A stretch of DNA of 51,134 nucleotides from positions 1-51,134 of the forward strand of contig CANFLU010000020.1 in the NCBI GenBank assembly GCA_947447975.1, written 5' to 3'. Every line of letters starts with the position of its first letter. Position 1 is the stretch's first letter. The DNA comes from Comamonadaceae bacterium. Its GTDB lineage: Bacteria; Pseudomonadota; Gammaproteobacteria; Burkholderiales; Burkholderiaceae_C. The translations under genes and the position numbers were made by a program. The notes below the pieces were generated by a model that saw only the letters and a list, made by a program, of their open reading frames with translations, was not told where the DNA came from and made no database searches. Of the stretch, positions 25,961-34,407 are shown piece by piece.

Positions 25961-28222
25961 CTAGCCTCTTTCCTGCATCGCTTTGCGCCGCGGGCGACCC
26001 CAGGCGGTGGCGGTCACGGTGGCTTCAAAAAAAACGTTGCCATCGATATCGTTATTCACCTGGTTGTCTTCCTGAGTAAACAACACGTGGGCCTCCAGCG
26101 CACCGGCTGCGAGCGCACGCGCATGCGCCTCCTTGGCGGCTAGACTGCGGGCTTGGGCAATCGCAGCATCTAGGCCTCTGAAATCCTGCGGGCCATCCGG
26201 TGTAAATACTTTGAAGGTGCCGCGCACCGGTTGGGTCACCGTGATATGCACCCGTTGGGCCACCTGGCCCAGCACCGCACCTACGGCATTGGCCACCTCC
26301 GCATGCGGCGGCACCACTAGGCGCACTCCCAGACCCTGCGCCACTGCTGGGTAATAGCTGGCAGCCGGCGCGCCCACCCCTACCAGCGGCATGTCGGGTG
26401 CAAACTGCAAGGCAAACACGGGCTGCGCCCGGTTATCGTGCACGCGTTGGGGCGCTGCCAGGGTTTGCCAGGGAATGTCATTCAAATTAGCTGGGCTAGC
26501 GCCGGCTGCGGCGTCTTCGCCCGGAACGCCATGGCTTACGCCGATGGGATCTGTAGGGCTGGGAATTTCAGAGCGACTGGATGCCACCGGCGCAGTGGAT
26601 GGTTCCGCATCACCGGCAATGCCGGACTTGGCGTTTGCAGCGTGTGCGAGGGGAGCCGCACACACCATTGCGCCATGCCGGGCCAAGGCCATGGTAGTTA
26701 GCAGCGCGGCTACTTTTCCGGCGCTGTTTTCGTTCATTTGCCCTGCATCGTTGAGGCCTGCTTCGATCAGCTTGTTGCAAATCGTCTCGGTTACCTTGGC
26801 CACCACATCGCGCGCAGGGGCCTGTGCGTCGCCCAGCGGCCATTTGCCCAGGCCGTAGAGGTGGCGCATCTGCCGCGCCCAGATGCGCGCTGCATACACA
26901 GCCGCTTGCTGGTTCCAGTGCGTGGACATGCCCAACACATGGGCTGCATCACTGGGCGTGAAGCCGGTGTAAATCGCCAGCCCTTTGCGCTCCAGGCGTG
27001 CAATTGCACGCGCCAAATCGCGGTCATTCATATTGGCCGCTTCCAGGTCTACGGGCCCTTGGCAGAGGTGCTCCCAGGCGCGTAGCTCGGCGTCATTGAG
27101 GCGGCTCAGGTGCGCGCTGTCGGCGGACAAGGCCTGGGCAAAACGCATCTGGCTGGCGTGCGGGCTTTCGGTTTGTTGGCGCTCTAGCACCGCCAATAAT
27201 TTCGGGTGCTGGTGCACCAAGAGGCTCAGGGGCAGCACGCGACGCGGGCCTATGGTCAGGCCTTCACCTCCTTGCAAGCGCACTTCGCTGTCGCCACCCA
27301 GGCCGATGGCATAGACCTTCACCGCCTCGATCATGGGCCGCCAGTTCCCCACCATAGCGCCGTCAAAACTCAGTGCCGGCAGGCCACCGCGCACCACGGC
27401 TATGTCGGTGGTCGTGCCGCCCATATCGGCGACGATGGCATGGTCCAAGCCACTCAAAGCGCAAGCGCCCAGCACGCTGGCGGCCGGGCCGGACAAGACG
27501 GTACTGACCGGCCTTTGCAAAGCGCTCTGCACATTGATGAGCGAACCATCGCCCTTGACCAGCATCAGCGGCGCGTCAATCTGGCGTGCCGCCAGCGTGC
27601 GCTGCACCGAATCGATCAGGGTTTTGACGTGGGAAATCATGCGCGCATTGAGTGCGGCCGTGAGCGCCCGGCGGGGCGCACCCAGGCTAGACGCCAGCTC
27701 GTGCCCACAGGTCACGGGCGTGTCGCAGTGTTGCTGCACCCATGCGCGCATTTGGTTTTCATGCGCGGGGTTGCGCACCGCAAACGTGGCTGAAATCGCA
27801 AACGCCGACACCCGTCCGGCATGCCTGGCAATCGCGGCACGGCAGGCGGCCTCGTCCAGCGCGCACAGCGCAAGACCTGCGGCATCATGCCCGCCGGCCA
27901 GGCTTTCAATGGCGTCCAGGCCCAGCAAATCAGCCAGGCCGCTGGTTTTGATTTGCTGCGCGTCATAGCCGACCAGCAGCGCACAGACCGGCGCCCCTTT
28001 GCCTTCGACGACAGAGTTGGTGGTTAAGGTGGTGGACAGCGAGACCAAATCCACTTGCGCCAAGAACGCTTGGGGTAGACCGTCCAATGACGCGGCAATG
28101 CCCTGGGCCAGATCAAAGCGGGTGGTCAGGCTTTTGGACGCCGCTACCACTTCGCGTGCTGCATTGAGCAGCACCGCATCGGTAAAGGTGCCGCCGGTAT
28201 CTATCCCTAGCGAATAAGTCAT
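25961..28222 (-). CDS. Hydantoinase/oxoprolinase family (HyuA-like) ATPase
   Basis: A 753-residue ASKHA-fold protein. The N-terminal phosphate loop is GIDTGGTFTDAV and the second ATP-binding loop is VADMGGTTTDIAVVRGG. Family members hydrolyse ATP while opening 5-oxoproline, hydantoin or N-methylhydantoin rings, normally with a HyuB partner. No HyuB is present here. A low-complexity Ala/Pro/Ser-rich insertion occupies roughly residues 535-580. It lies 66 bp after soxG on the same strand. N-methylhydantoin hydrolysis would yield a sarcosine precursor; alternatively it might be an ATPase serving the nearby corrinoid-type methyltransferase. Confidence 0.85.
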   Translation of the reverse strand: MTYSLGIDTGGTFTDAVLLNAAREVVAASKSLTTRFDLAQGIAASLDGLPQAFLAQVDLVSLSTTLTTNSVVEGKGAPVCALLVGYDAQQIKTSGLADLLGLDAIESLAGGHDAAGLALCALDEAACRAAIARHAGRVSAFAISATFAVRNPAHENQMRAWVQQHCDTPVTCGHELASSLGAPRRALTAALNARMISHVKTLIDSVQRTLAARQIDAPLMLVKGDGSLINVQSALQRPVSTVLSGPAASVLGACALSGLDHAIVADMGGTTTDIAVVRGGLPALSFDGAMVGNWRPMIEAVKVYAIGLGGDSEVRLQGGEGLTIGPRRVLPLSLLVHQHPKLLAVLERQQTESPHASQMRFAQALSADSAHLSRLNDAELRAWEHLCQGPVDLEAANMNDRDLARAIARLERKGLAIYTGFTPSDAAHVLGMSTHWNQQAAVYAARIWARQMRHLYGLGKWPLGDAQAPARDVVAKVTETICNKLIEAGLNDAGQMNENSAGKVAALLTTMALARHGAMVCAAPLAHAANAKSGIAGDAEPSTAPVASSRSEIPSPTDPIGVSHGVPGEDAAAGASPANLNDIPWQTLAAPQRVHDNRAQPVFALQFAPDMPLVGVGAPAASYYPAVAQGLGVRLVVPPHAEVANAVGAVLGQVAQRVHITVTQPVRGTFKVFTPDGPQDFRGLDAAIAQARSLAAKEAHARALAAGALEAHVLFTQEDNQVNNDIDGNVFFEATVTATAWGRPRRKAMQERG

Positions 28223-28288
28223 GGCGGCTCTAGGCGTTATGGGAATGGTCCACTATGCAGGCGATGGCGCCTGCGCAAGCGCACAGCC

Positions 28289-28873
28289 TCATGCGCCAGC
28301 CGCGGCGCAGAGCCAGCGAAACAGGTAGTCGGCAAAACTTCGGCGCACGGTGACCTCATAGTCGCTGCCCGATTGCCTACAAAGAATCGTGGCGTTGGCG
28401 CGGGAGATATGGCTTTGGGCGACCTGACCGGCGGCAAAACCGCTGGCATGGAAATCCAAGGGGCAGCCGCGCGCCAGCAAATCGGCAGCGCCCGGCCCTT
28501 GAACGCGCAACACCGTGTTGCCATGGCCTACGTTCACCACAGAAAAATGCTGCCCTGTCAGCGCCTGGCGCAATGCCGCTTCTAAGGCTGTACCTTGCCC
28601 CATCGGGCATTGCAGCAGCCATTCGTCCGGGCCCAGCCAAAGCAACTGGCGGTTTGCGCCCACACTGGCGGTATTGGCTAGCACCGGCAATGCCAGGCCA
28701 CCCACCGTTTGCACCGCGCTACGGAAGGACTGGTCTGCCGGATTGCCGCGCAGATTGAGCATGTCCATCAAGGGGGTTTCGCCCAGGCTGACTGGGCGGC
28801 CATCGACGACCAAGGACTTGTCGCCTGCGCCTAGCAAGGGCGTCAAAGGGCTTTGCAAAATAGCTTCAGACAT
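28289..28873 (-). CDS. soxG: Sarcosine oxidase subunit gamma
   Basis: A 194-residue subunit of heterotetrameric sarcosine oxidase. The sequence starts MSEAILQSPLTPLLGAG. It contains RQLLWLGPDEWLLQCP, VVNVGHGNTVLRVQGPGAADLLARGCPLDF and a C-terminal RRSFADYLFRWL, all family-typical and related to GcvT-like folds. The ATG overlaps the soxA stop by 8 bp, so it is coupled. A longer frame to 29005 lies within soxA and was rejected. Confidence 0.92.
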   Translation of the reverse strand: MSEAILQSPLTPLLGAGDKSLVVDGRPVSLGETPLMDMLNLRGNPADQSFRSAVQTVGGLALPVLANTASVGANRQLLWLGPDEWLLQCPMGQGTALEAALRQALTGQHFSVVNVGHGNTVLRVQGPGAADLLARGCPLDFHASGFAAGQVAQSHISRANATILCRQSGSDYEVTVRRSFADYLFRWLCAAAGA

Positions 28874-31868
28874 GGTGGCGTGTTCCTTCAGGATCGTAAA
28901 ACACCGTGCTGCCCACGGTGGCGCGCACGGTGCGGCCATCGGCCAGTGGTATTTGCACTTGCTGGCCGCTGCGCTGGTGGCCATTGCGCACCAGCGCCAT
29001 GGCAATCGAGCGCTTGAGCGCGGGGCTGTAATAGCTAGAAGTCACATGGCCCAGCATAGGCACGGGCGTGGTGGGGGGTGCGCCCACTTCGGTGATTTGC
29101 GCACCCTCGGGCAGCACGGTGGCCGGGTCCTCGGTCAGCAATCCCACCAGTTCTTTGCGGTTGGGGCCCGCGGTGTGGCTGCGCGAGAGTGAACGGCGGC
29201 CTAAAAAGTCTTTGGTCTTGGACACCATGGCGCCCATGCCCAGGTCATGCGGTGTCACCGAGCCATCGGTGTCCTGACCCACAATGATGTAGCCTTTTTC
29301 AGCACGCAGCACGTGCATGGTTTCGGTGCCGTAAGGTGTGATGTTGAACTCCGCGCCCGCTGTCATCAAGGCCGCCCAGACCGCGGCGCCATAGTGCGAG
29401 GGCACGTTCACCTCGAAGGACAACTCCCCCGAAAAACTGATGCGCATGATGCGTGCCGCCACGCCGGCCACCGTACCTTCGCGGTAGCTCATAAAGGGGA
29501 AAGCGGCCAGCGATAAGTCCACGTCTTTGCAGACTTTTTCCAGTACGGCGCGCGCTTTCGGGCCGACCAGACCTAAAGTGCTCCAGTGGTCGGTAACGCT
29601 GGTCATATAGACCTGCATGTCGGGCCATTCGGTTTGCACCCAGCGCTCCATCCAGCCCAGCACCCGCGCAGCGCCGCCGGTGGTAGTGGTCATGACGAAA
29701 TGGTTTTCGGCCAGACGCACGGTGACGCCGTCGTCATAGACCATGCCGTTTTCGTCCAGCATCAGGCCGTAGCGCGCTTTGCCGACTTCTAGCTTGAGCC
29801 AGGGGTTGGTGTACATCCAGTTGAGCAGCTTGGCAGCGTCCGGACCTTGGATATCAATCTTGCCCAAGGTAGACGCGTCCATGATGCCGACGCCTTCGCG
29901 CACCGCCATCACCTCGCGGTGCACCGCCTGGTGGATAGTTTCATTTCCCTTGGGGAAGTACCAGGGACGTTTCCACTGGCCCACATCTTCAAACAATGCA
30001 CCAGCGGCGATATGCCACTGGTGGGGGCTGGTGTGGCGCGCCGGGTCAAACAAATCGCCCCTGTCCACGCCGGCCAAGGTGCCGAAAGTAATGGGGAGGT
30101 AATTAGGCCGAAAGGTGGTGGTGCCTACTTGGCCGATGGGCTTGCCCAAGGCGCGGGCGGCCAGCGCCATGCCGTTGATATTGCCCAGCTTGCCCTGGTC
30201 GGTACCAAAGCCCATGGCGGTGTAGCGCTTGATATGTTCTATCGATTCAAAGCCCTCGCGCACCGCCAGTTCGATGTCGGCTGCGCCCACATCGTTTTGG
30301 TAATCCACAAAGGCTTTGCTGCGGCGTGACACGGGCTCGCCGGTCTCGGCAATCCAGAAGGGCGCAATAGCTTCGCCAATCGCTTCGCTCACTTGGTAGC
30401 TGCAGGCCTGCGCTGCAAAGCCGGCGCTTTGCGCAGCTTGTGCACCGGCTTGGCTGGCCGCTTGCAGGGTTTGCGCCAAACCAAATTGTGCAGCGCCTGC
30501 GCCCACAATGTGTTGGTCGGCAATCGCCGCGCCGGGTGTGAAGCAGCACAAGCCCTCGTTCCACACCGCTTTGCCGCCCGCGTGCGAATACAAATGAATC
30601 GCGGGATTCCAACCACCGGCCATGCCCAGGGTGTCGCAGGCCAGCACGCGGCGCGCGCCACTGGCTTTGTCCCCATTCATGGCAGCCAGTTCGATGCTGC
30701 TGACGCGTACGCTGCCGTGGGCCTGCACCGGTACATGGTTGCGCAGCACGGTAACCCCGGCGTTTTGCGCTTGCTCAAGCAGCCCACCTGCAGGTGCGTT
30801 ACCCGCGCGGGCATCGACCACACGCACTTGCGCACCCGCTTTGCGCAGTACCAGCGCATCGGCGTAGGCGCTGTCGTTATTGGCCAGGAGCACGATGTTG
30901 TTACCGGCGAGCACGCCGTATAGCGTGGCGTAATCGGCCAGTGCCGAGGACAGCATCACACCGGGCAAGTCGTTATTACCAAACACCATCGGGCGCTCAT
31001 GCGCGCCGGTGGCTAGCACTACTTGCTTTGCCCGCACGCGCCACAGGCGCTCGCGAAAGCCTTGGCGCTGCGCCAAAGGCAGGTGGTCGCTGAGCGCTTC
31101 GCGCACAGTCAGAAAGTTGTAGTCGTGGTAGCCAAACACCACTCCACGGCGAATGATGCGCACATCGGGCATGGCTTGCAGTTCGGACACTGTAGCGCGC
31201 ACCCAGTCACTGGCCGATTGGCCATTGATGGTGCCCGTGCAGCGGTGCGCTGCGCCACCGAGTTCGGCCTGCAGTTCCGCCACGATGACCCGCGCGCCGC
31301 TGCGCCCTGCGGCTAGGGCCGCGGCCAGACCGGCGATACCGCCACCGGCGACGAACACATCGCAGTGGATGTTCTGGTGCACGTAGCGCGAAGTGTCTTC
31401 CACCTCAGGCGCTGCGCCCAGGCCACCGGCCTTGCGGATAAAGCGCTCGTAAAACATCCAGGCCTTGGCCGGCCACATAAAGGTCTTGTAATAAAAACCT
31501 GCAGGAAACAGCGGCGTGCCCCAGCGGTTGGGGCTGAGCAGGCGCGAGAGCATACCGGGCCAGCCGTTCACGCTCTCGGCGTACAAGCCTTCGTATAACT
31601 CGACTTCGGGCATTTTGGCGTTGGGGATGGTGTGCGCGCCGCGCTCTACTTGCACCAAAGCCGAGGGCTCTTCAATGCCCGAGGTGACGATGCCGCGCGG
31701 ACGGTGGTATTTCCAGGACCGCGAAAACAAGCTTTCGCCCGCCGCCAGCAGGGCTGAAGCCAGGGTATCGCCCGCATAGCCGCTAAAGCTGCGGCCATTG
31801 AAGGTAAATCGGACCGGTACTTTGCGGTCGATGCGACTGCCCAGGGTGGGTATACGTCGCCCGCTCAT
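28866..31868 (-). CDS. soxA: Sarcosine oxidase subunit alpha
   Basis: A 1000-residue subunit of the cytoplasmic tetrameric enzyme. With O2 and THF it converts sarcosine to glycine, 5,10-methylene-THF and H2O2. Domain order: an N-terminal ferredoxin-like fold (RFTFNGRSFSGYAGDTLASALLAAG), an NAD/FAD-binding domain with VFVAGGGIAGLAAALAAG near residue 170, and a second dinucleotide segment (NIVLLANNDSAYADALVLRK). From ~620 a GcvT-like folate-binding domain follows (MDASTLGKIDIQGPDA). The length matches the family. The start overlaps the soxD stop (ATGA). Confidence 0.96.
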   Translation of the reverse strand: MSGRRIPTLGSRIDRKVPVRFTFNGRSFSGYAGDTLASALLAAGESLFSRSWKYHRPRGIVTSGIEEPSALVQVERGAHTIPNAKMPEVELYEGLYAESVNGWPGMLSRLLSPNRWGTPLFPAGFYYKTFMWPAKAWMFYERFIRKAGGLGAAPEVEDTSRYVHQNIHCDVFVAGGGIAGLAAALAAGRSGARVIVAELQAELGGAAHRCTGTINGQSASDWVRATVSELQAMPDVRIIRRGVVFGYHDYNFLTVREALSDHLPLAQRQGFRERLWRVRAKQVVLATGAHERPMVFGNNDLPGVMLSSALADYATLYGVLAGNNIVLLANNDSAYADALVLRKAGAQVRVVDARAGNAPAGGLLEQAQNAGVTVLRNHVPVQAHGSVRVSSIELAAMNGDKASGARRVLACDTLGMAGGWNPAIHLYSHAGGKAVWNEGLCCFTPGAAIADQHIVGAGAAQFGLAQTLQAASQAGAQAAQSAGFAAQACSYQVSEAIGEAIAPFWIAETGEPVSRRSKAFVDYQNDVGAADIELAVREGFESIEHIKRYTAMGFGTDQGKLGNINGMALAARALGKPIGQVGTTTFRPNYLPITFGTLAGVDRGDLFDPARHTSPHQWHIAAGALFEDVGQWKRPWYFPKGNETIHQAVHREVMAVREGVGIMDASTLGKIDIQGPDAAKLLNWMYTNPWLKLEVGKARYGLMLDENGMVYDDGVTVRLAENHFVMTTTTGGAARVLGWMERWVQTEWPDMQVYMTSVTDHWSTLGLVGPKARAVLEKVCKDVDLSLAAFPFMSYREGTVAGVAARIMRISFSGELSFEVNVPSHYGAAVWAALMTAGAEFNITPYGTETMHVLRAEKGYIIVGQDTDGSVTPHDLGMGAMVSKTKDFLGRRSLSRSHTAGPNRKELVGLLTEDPATVLPEGAQITEVGAPPTTPVPMLGHVTSSYYSPALKRSIAMALVRNGHQRSGQQVQIPLADGRTVRATVGSTVFYDPEGTRHHV

Positions 31869-32161
31869 GCCGCTGCTCCTGCGCCAGGCGCTGCGTCCGG
31901 GTTTTCACCGGGTTTGTAAAACTTGGTGAACTGGTAGCTCACGGTATTGCGCTCGGCATTGAACCAGCGGCGGCAACCTGCGGAGTGCAGCCATTGCTCG
32001 CGGTGCAGCCCTTTGGGGTTTTTGCGCATGAACAAATAGTCGCCCCATTGTTCATCCGTCAACGCATCGGTGTCCAGCGGCCGGGCAATATGCGCTTCGC
32101 CGCCGCAGCTAAATTCACTTTCGGCGCGTGGGCCGCACCAGGGGCAGGTAATTTTTAGCAT
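31865..32161 (-). CDS. soxD: Sarcosine oxidase subunit delta
   Basis: A 98-residue zinc-binding subunit. CPWCGPR near the N-terminus and H/C in LHSAGCRRWFN give the zinc ligands of the family. The core DEQWGDYLFMRKNPKGLHREQW is highly typical. The stop overlaps the soxA start by 4 bp. Upstream, the gene is separated from soxB by a 571-bp repeat-bearing spacer, unlike the compact soxBDA layout usual in proteobacteria. Confidence 0.95.
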   Translation of the reverse strand: MLKITCPWCGPRAESEFSCGGEAHIARPLDTDALTDEQWGDYLFMRKNPKGLHREQWLHSAGCRRWFNAERNTVSYQFTKFYKPGENPDAAPGAGAAA

Positions 32162-32236
32162 ATTAGTTTGTGCTCAATGTTTTTGAAACCAGGTTTTGGC
32201 CTGAAGTCAGGTTCAGGTTTCGGCCCCTTGGCCGAG

Positions 32237-32268
32237 CTACTTTCTTTTGCTTCGCCAAAAGAAAGTAG
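32237..32268. repeat. Perfect 13-bp inverted repeat, loop cttcgc
   Basis: CTACTTTCTTTTG and CAAAAGAAAGTAG are exact reverse complements with six bases between. In RNA this gives a very stable hairpin capped by a CUUCG-like loop on the plus-strand reading. It appears to be the boundary or core of the dispersed element. Confidence 0.85.
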
Positions 32269-32650
32269 CCAAAGAAAAGGCGAGCCCGAGGCCGTGCCCC
32301 TGCGGGGTGCCCTGCGCTACTCGCGCCGCCCGGGGCTGGGCGCAAACTCGCTTCGCTCAGACAAGCGCCCAACCTTATCCGTGCGGCACTGCGTTGCTCA
32401 GCACGGCCCAAGGGCGAGGTGCGCGCGCGTGCTCGTTCGCTGGCGCTCACCTTGCACACGCTGCTTGGCGCGCTGCTGACGCAGCCGCGCCAAGCCCCAA
32501 GCCTTGGACTACGACTGCCGCGACCGCCCATCTCGGCACGCAAAACCGTATCGCAAGCGCTCGCACCAAAATCTCTATCAGGCCCAAAAAAACCAAGTTG
32601 GCGGTTCCAGCTCCCCTTCACCCCAGCCGGGGTGAAGGGGCGGGGGGGAA

Positions 32651-32695
32651 GCGGGGGACAAATAAGCGCGGAGCAAATCAGCGGGGGACAAACAA
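32651..32695. repeat. Three tandem copies of a 15-bp unit
   Basis: The units are GCGGGGGACAAATAA, GCGCGGAGCAAATCA and GCGGGGGACAAACAA. Copies 1 and 3 differ at one position; copy 2 is more diverged. The GGGGACAAA wording resembles REP-type sequences linked to RAYT transposases, but no RAYT gene is present in the window. Confidence 0.7.
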
Positions 32696-32732
32696 AAGCC
32701 CCAAAGGAAAAATATTCAAACATATCCAAACC

Positions 32733-33983
32733 TCAATGCGCCACACCCGCCGCACCATGCTCATCGATCAGATGCCCGGTGTTAAAGCGGCTCAGCTCAA
32801 AAGCCGCGTTGAGGGCATGGGGGCGGTCTTGCGCCATGGTGTGCGCCATCACCCAGCCCGAACCCGGGGTCGCTTTGAAACCGCCGGTGCCCCAGCCGCA
32901 ATTGAAATACAGGCCTTTGATATCGGTCTTGGAAATAATCGGGCAGGCGTCCGGTGCTACATCGACGATGCCGCCCCATTGCCGGTTCATACGCACGCGC
33001 CGAAAGATGGGAAAGAGTTCGCAAATCGCCTGCAGCGTGTGCTCGATGATGGGGAAGCTGCCGCGCTGGCCGTAGCCCACATAAGCGTCGATGCCGGCGC
33101 CAATCACCAAGTCGCCTTTGTCCGACTGGCTGGCGTAAGCGTGTATGGCGTTGGACATCACCACCGTATGCAAAATCGGCTTCATGGGCTCGGAGACCAA
33201 GGCTTGCAGGGGGTGGCTCTCCAGGGGCAGGCGAATGCCGGCCATGCTGGCGATCACGCTGCTGTGCCCGGCGGCTACCACGCCGATTTTTTTGCTCTTG
33301 ATCATGCCGCGCGTGGTCTCGATACCGACGACTTGATCGCCTTCGCGCTGCACGCCAATGACCTCGCAGTTTTGGATGATGTCCACACCCAAGCGGTCCG
33401 CCGCCCGGGCAAAGCCCCAGGCGATAGCGTCGTGGCGGGCCACGCCACCGCGCGGCTGAAAGGAGGCGCCCATCACGGGGTAGCGCAGGCTGTCGCTGGT
33501 GTTCATGATGGGCACCATGGCCTTGATTTGCGCAGGTGTCAGTACCACGCCATCGACACCATTCAAGCGGTTGGCATTGACGCGGCGTTCGATGTCGCGC
33601 ATGTCTTGCAGGGAGTGGCCGACATTCATGACCCCGCGCTGGCTGAACATGGTGTTGTAGTTCAGGTCCTGCGATAAGCCTTCCCACAATTGCAAGGCTT
33701 TTTCGTACAGATGCGTGGCGTCATCCCACAAGTAGTTAGAGCGCACGATGGTCGTGTTGCGCGCCGTGTTACCGCCACCCAGCCAGCCGCGCTCCACGAC
33801 CGCGATATTGCGCATGCCGTGTTCTTTGGCCAGGTAATACGCAGTGGCTAAGCCGTGGCCACCACCACCGACGATGATGGCGTCATAGCTCGATTTAGGC
33901 TCCGGGCTGCGCCATTGTTTTTGCCAGTTCTCGTGGTAAGACATGGCGTTGCGCGCCAGCGCAAAAATAGAAAAGTGGCTCAC
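32733..33983 (-). CDS. soxB: Sarcosine oxidase subunit beta
   Basis: A 416-residue flavoprotein subunit that carries the sarcosine-oxidising FAD site and a covalently held FMN. The N-terminus [20 protein letters not shown] fits the family, so the full frame was kept. The FAD-binding motif is [20 protein letters not shown] (33-52). H184 in [13 protein letters not shown] is at the position expected for the FMN-linked histidine of characterised enzymes. The C-terminal [18 protein letters not shown] is also conserved. It starts 10 bp after the stop of a small secreted-protein gene. Confidence 0.95.
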   Translation of the reverse strand: MSHFSIFALARNAMSYHENWQKQWRSPEPKSSYDAIIVGGGGHGLATAYYLAKEHGMRNIAVVERGWLGGGNTARNTTIVRSNYLWDDATHLYEKALQLWEGLSQDLNYNTMFSQRGVMNVGHSLQDMRDIERRVNANRLNGVDGVVLTPAQIKAMVPIMNTSDSLRYPVMGASFQPRGGVARHDAIAWGFARAADRLGVDIIQNCEVIGVQREGDQVVGIETTRGMIKSKKIGVVAAGHSSVIASMAGIRLPLESHPLQALVSEPMKPILHTVVMSNAIHAYASQSDKGDLVIGAGIDAYVGYGQRGSFPIIEHTLQAICELFPIFRRVRMNRQWGGIVDVAPDACPIISKTDIKGLYFNCGWGTGGFKATPGSGWVMAHTMAQDRPHALNAAFELSRFNTGHLIDEHGAAGVAH

Positions 33984-33993
33984 GTGGATACTT

Positions 33994-34407
33994 TCATTGC
34001 GGCGTTATGGAAGGATTAAAAGGCGTTGTTTGTGGCACAGCACTGCCTGCTGGATCGGCGCAGGCCAATGTGCATTGCAGATAGCCGTTGTCGCATTGCT
34101 GTTTTTGCTCCAGGGCATTATTTTTGTCTTGGCTCAATTGGTCTTGGCGTTGTTGCAGCCAAGACCCCGAGTCGGAGCCGTTGTCCTGTCTTGGGCGAAA
34201 CAAACTGCTGTGCTTATCCAAAAACATGCGTGCACTTTCTAACCAACCGGGCTGGACAATGGCTTTGACACACTGGACTTTTTCGGAGCCGCACAGGTGC
34301 CGGCACATGCTAATTTGCTGCGCGATGGCAGGGGTCCCTGCGCATACCAGGCACAGCGCCACATGCCGTCCAACCCATTTTGGTAGCAACACAAGGCCTT
34401 TTAGCAT
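33994..34407 (-). CDS. Small secreted protein with mirror-image cysteine motifs
   Basis: A 137-residue protein of no family I recognise. A signal peptide probably ends near residue 29 (TPAIA). The mature part has six cysteines in a mirror pattern: C35-x3-C39-x6-C46, then a polar Gln/Asp-rich stretch, then C105-x6-C112-x3-C116. Such spacing suggests two antiparallel helices joined by disulfides. It overlaps the sdaA stop by 7 bp and ends 10 bp before soxB, so it belongs to the sdaA-sox transcript. A periplasmic role beside cytoplasmic sarcosine oxidase is unexpected. Confidence 0.7.
   Translation of the reverse strand: MLKGLVLLPKWVGRHVALCLVCAGTPAIAQQISMCRHLCGSEKVQCVKAIVQPGWLESARMFLDKHSSLFRPRQDNGSDSGSWLQQRQDQLSQDKNNALEQKQQCDNGYLQCTLACADPAGSAVPQTTPFNPSITPQ

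Larger units (their letters stand above)
32162..32732. repeat. Extragenic repeat element between soxB and soxD
   Basis: A 571-bp non-coding insert. It has a perfect 13-bp stem with loop cttcgc (CTACTTTCTTTTG at 32237-32249, CAAAAGAAAGTAG at 32256-32268). A second perfect 12-bp stem pairs CCCCTTCACCCC (32613-32624) with GGGGTGAAGGGG (32629-32640). A 15-bp unit (GCGGGGGACAAATAA type) occurs three times at 32651-32695. The first hairpin resembles a family of dispersed repeats I associate with Comamonadaceae genomes. The open frames across it have no protein-like composition. It splits the sox operon. Confidence 0.75.

Noticed and set aside
32163..32729. Long open frames on both strands across the soxB-soxD spacer
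   Set aside because: The translations are Arg/Ala/Ser-rich with no domain pattern, the region holds perfect hairpins and tandem units, and the wording matches a dispersed repeat. Treated as non-coding.
32785..33687. Several long open frames opposite or out of frame within soxB, soxA, glmS and similar genes
   Set aside because: GC-rich third positions create long shadow frames; the sense genes are unambiguous.
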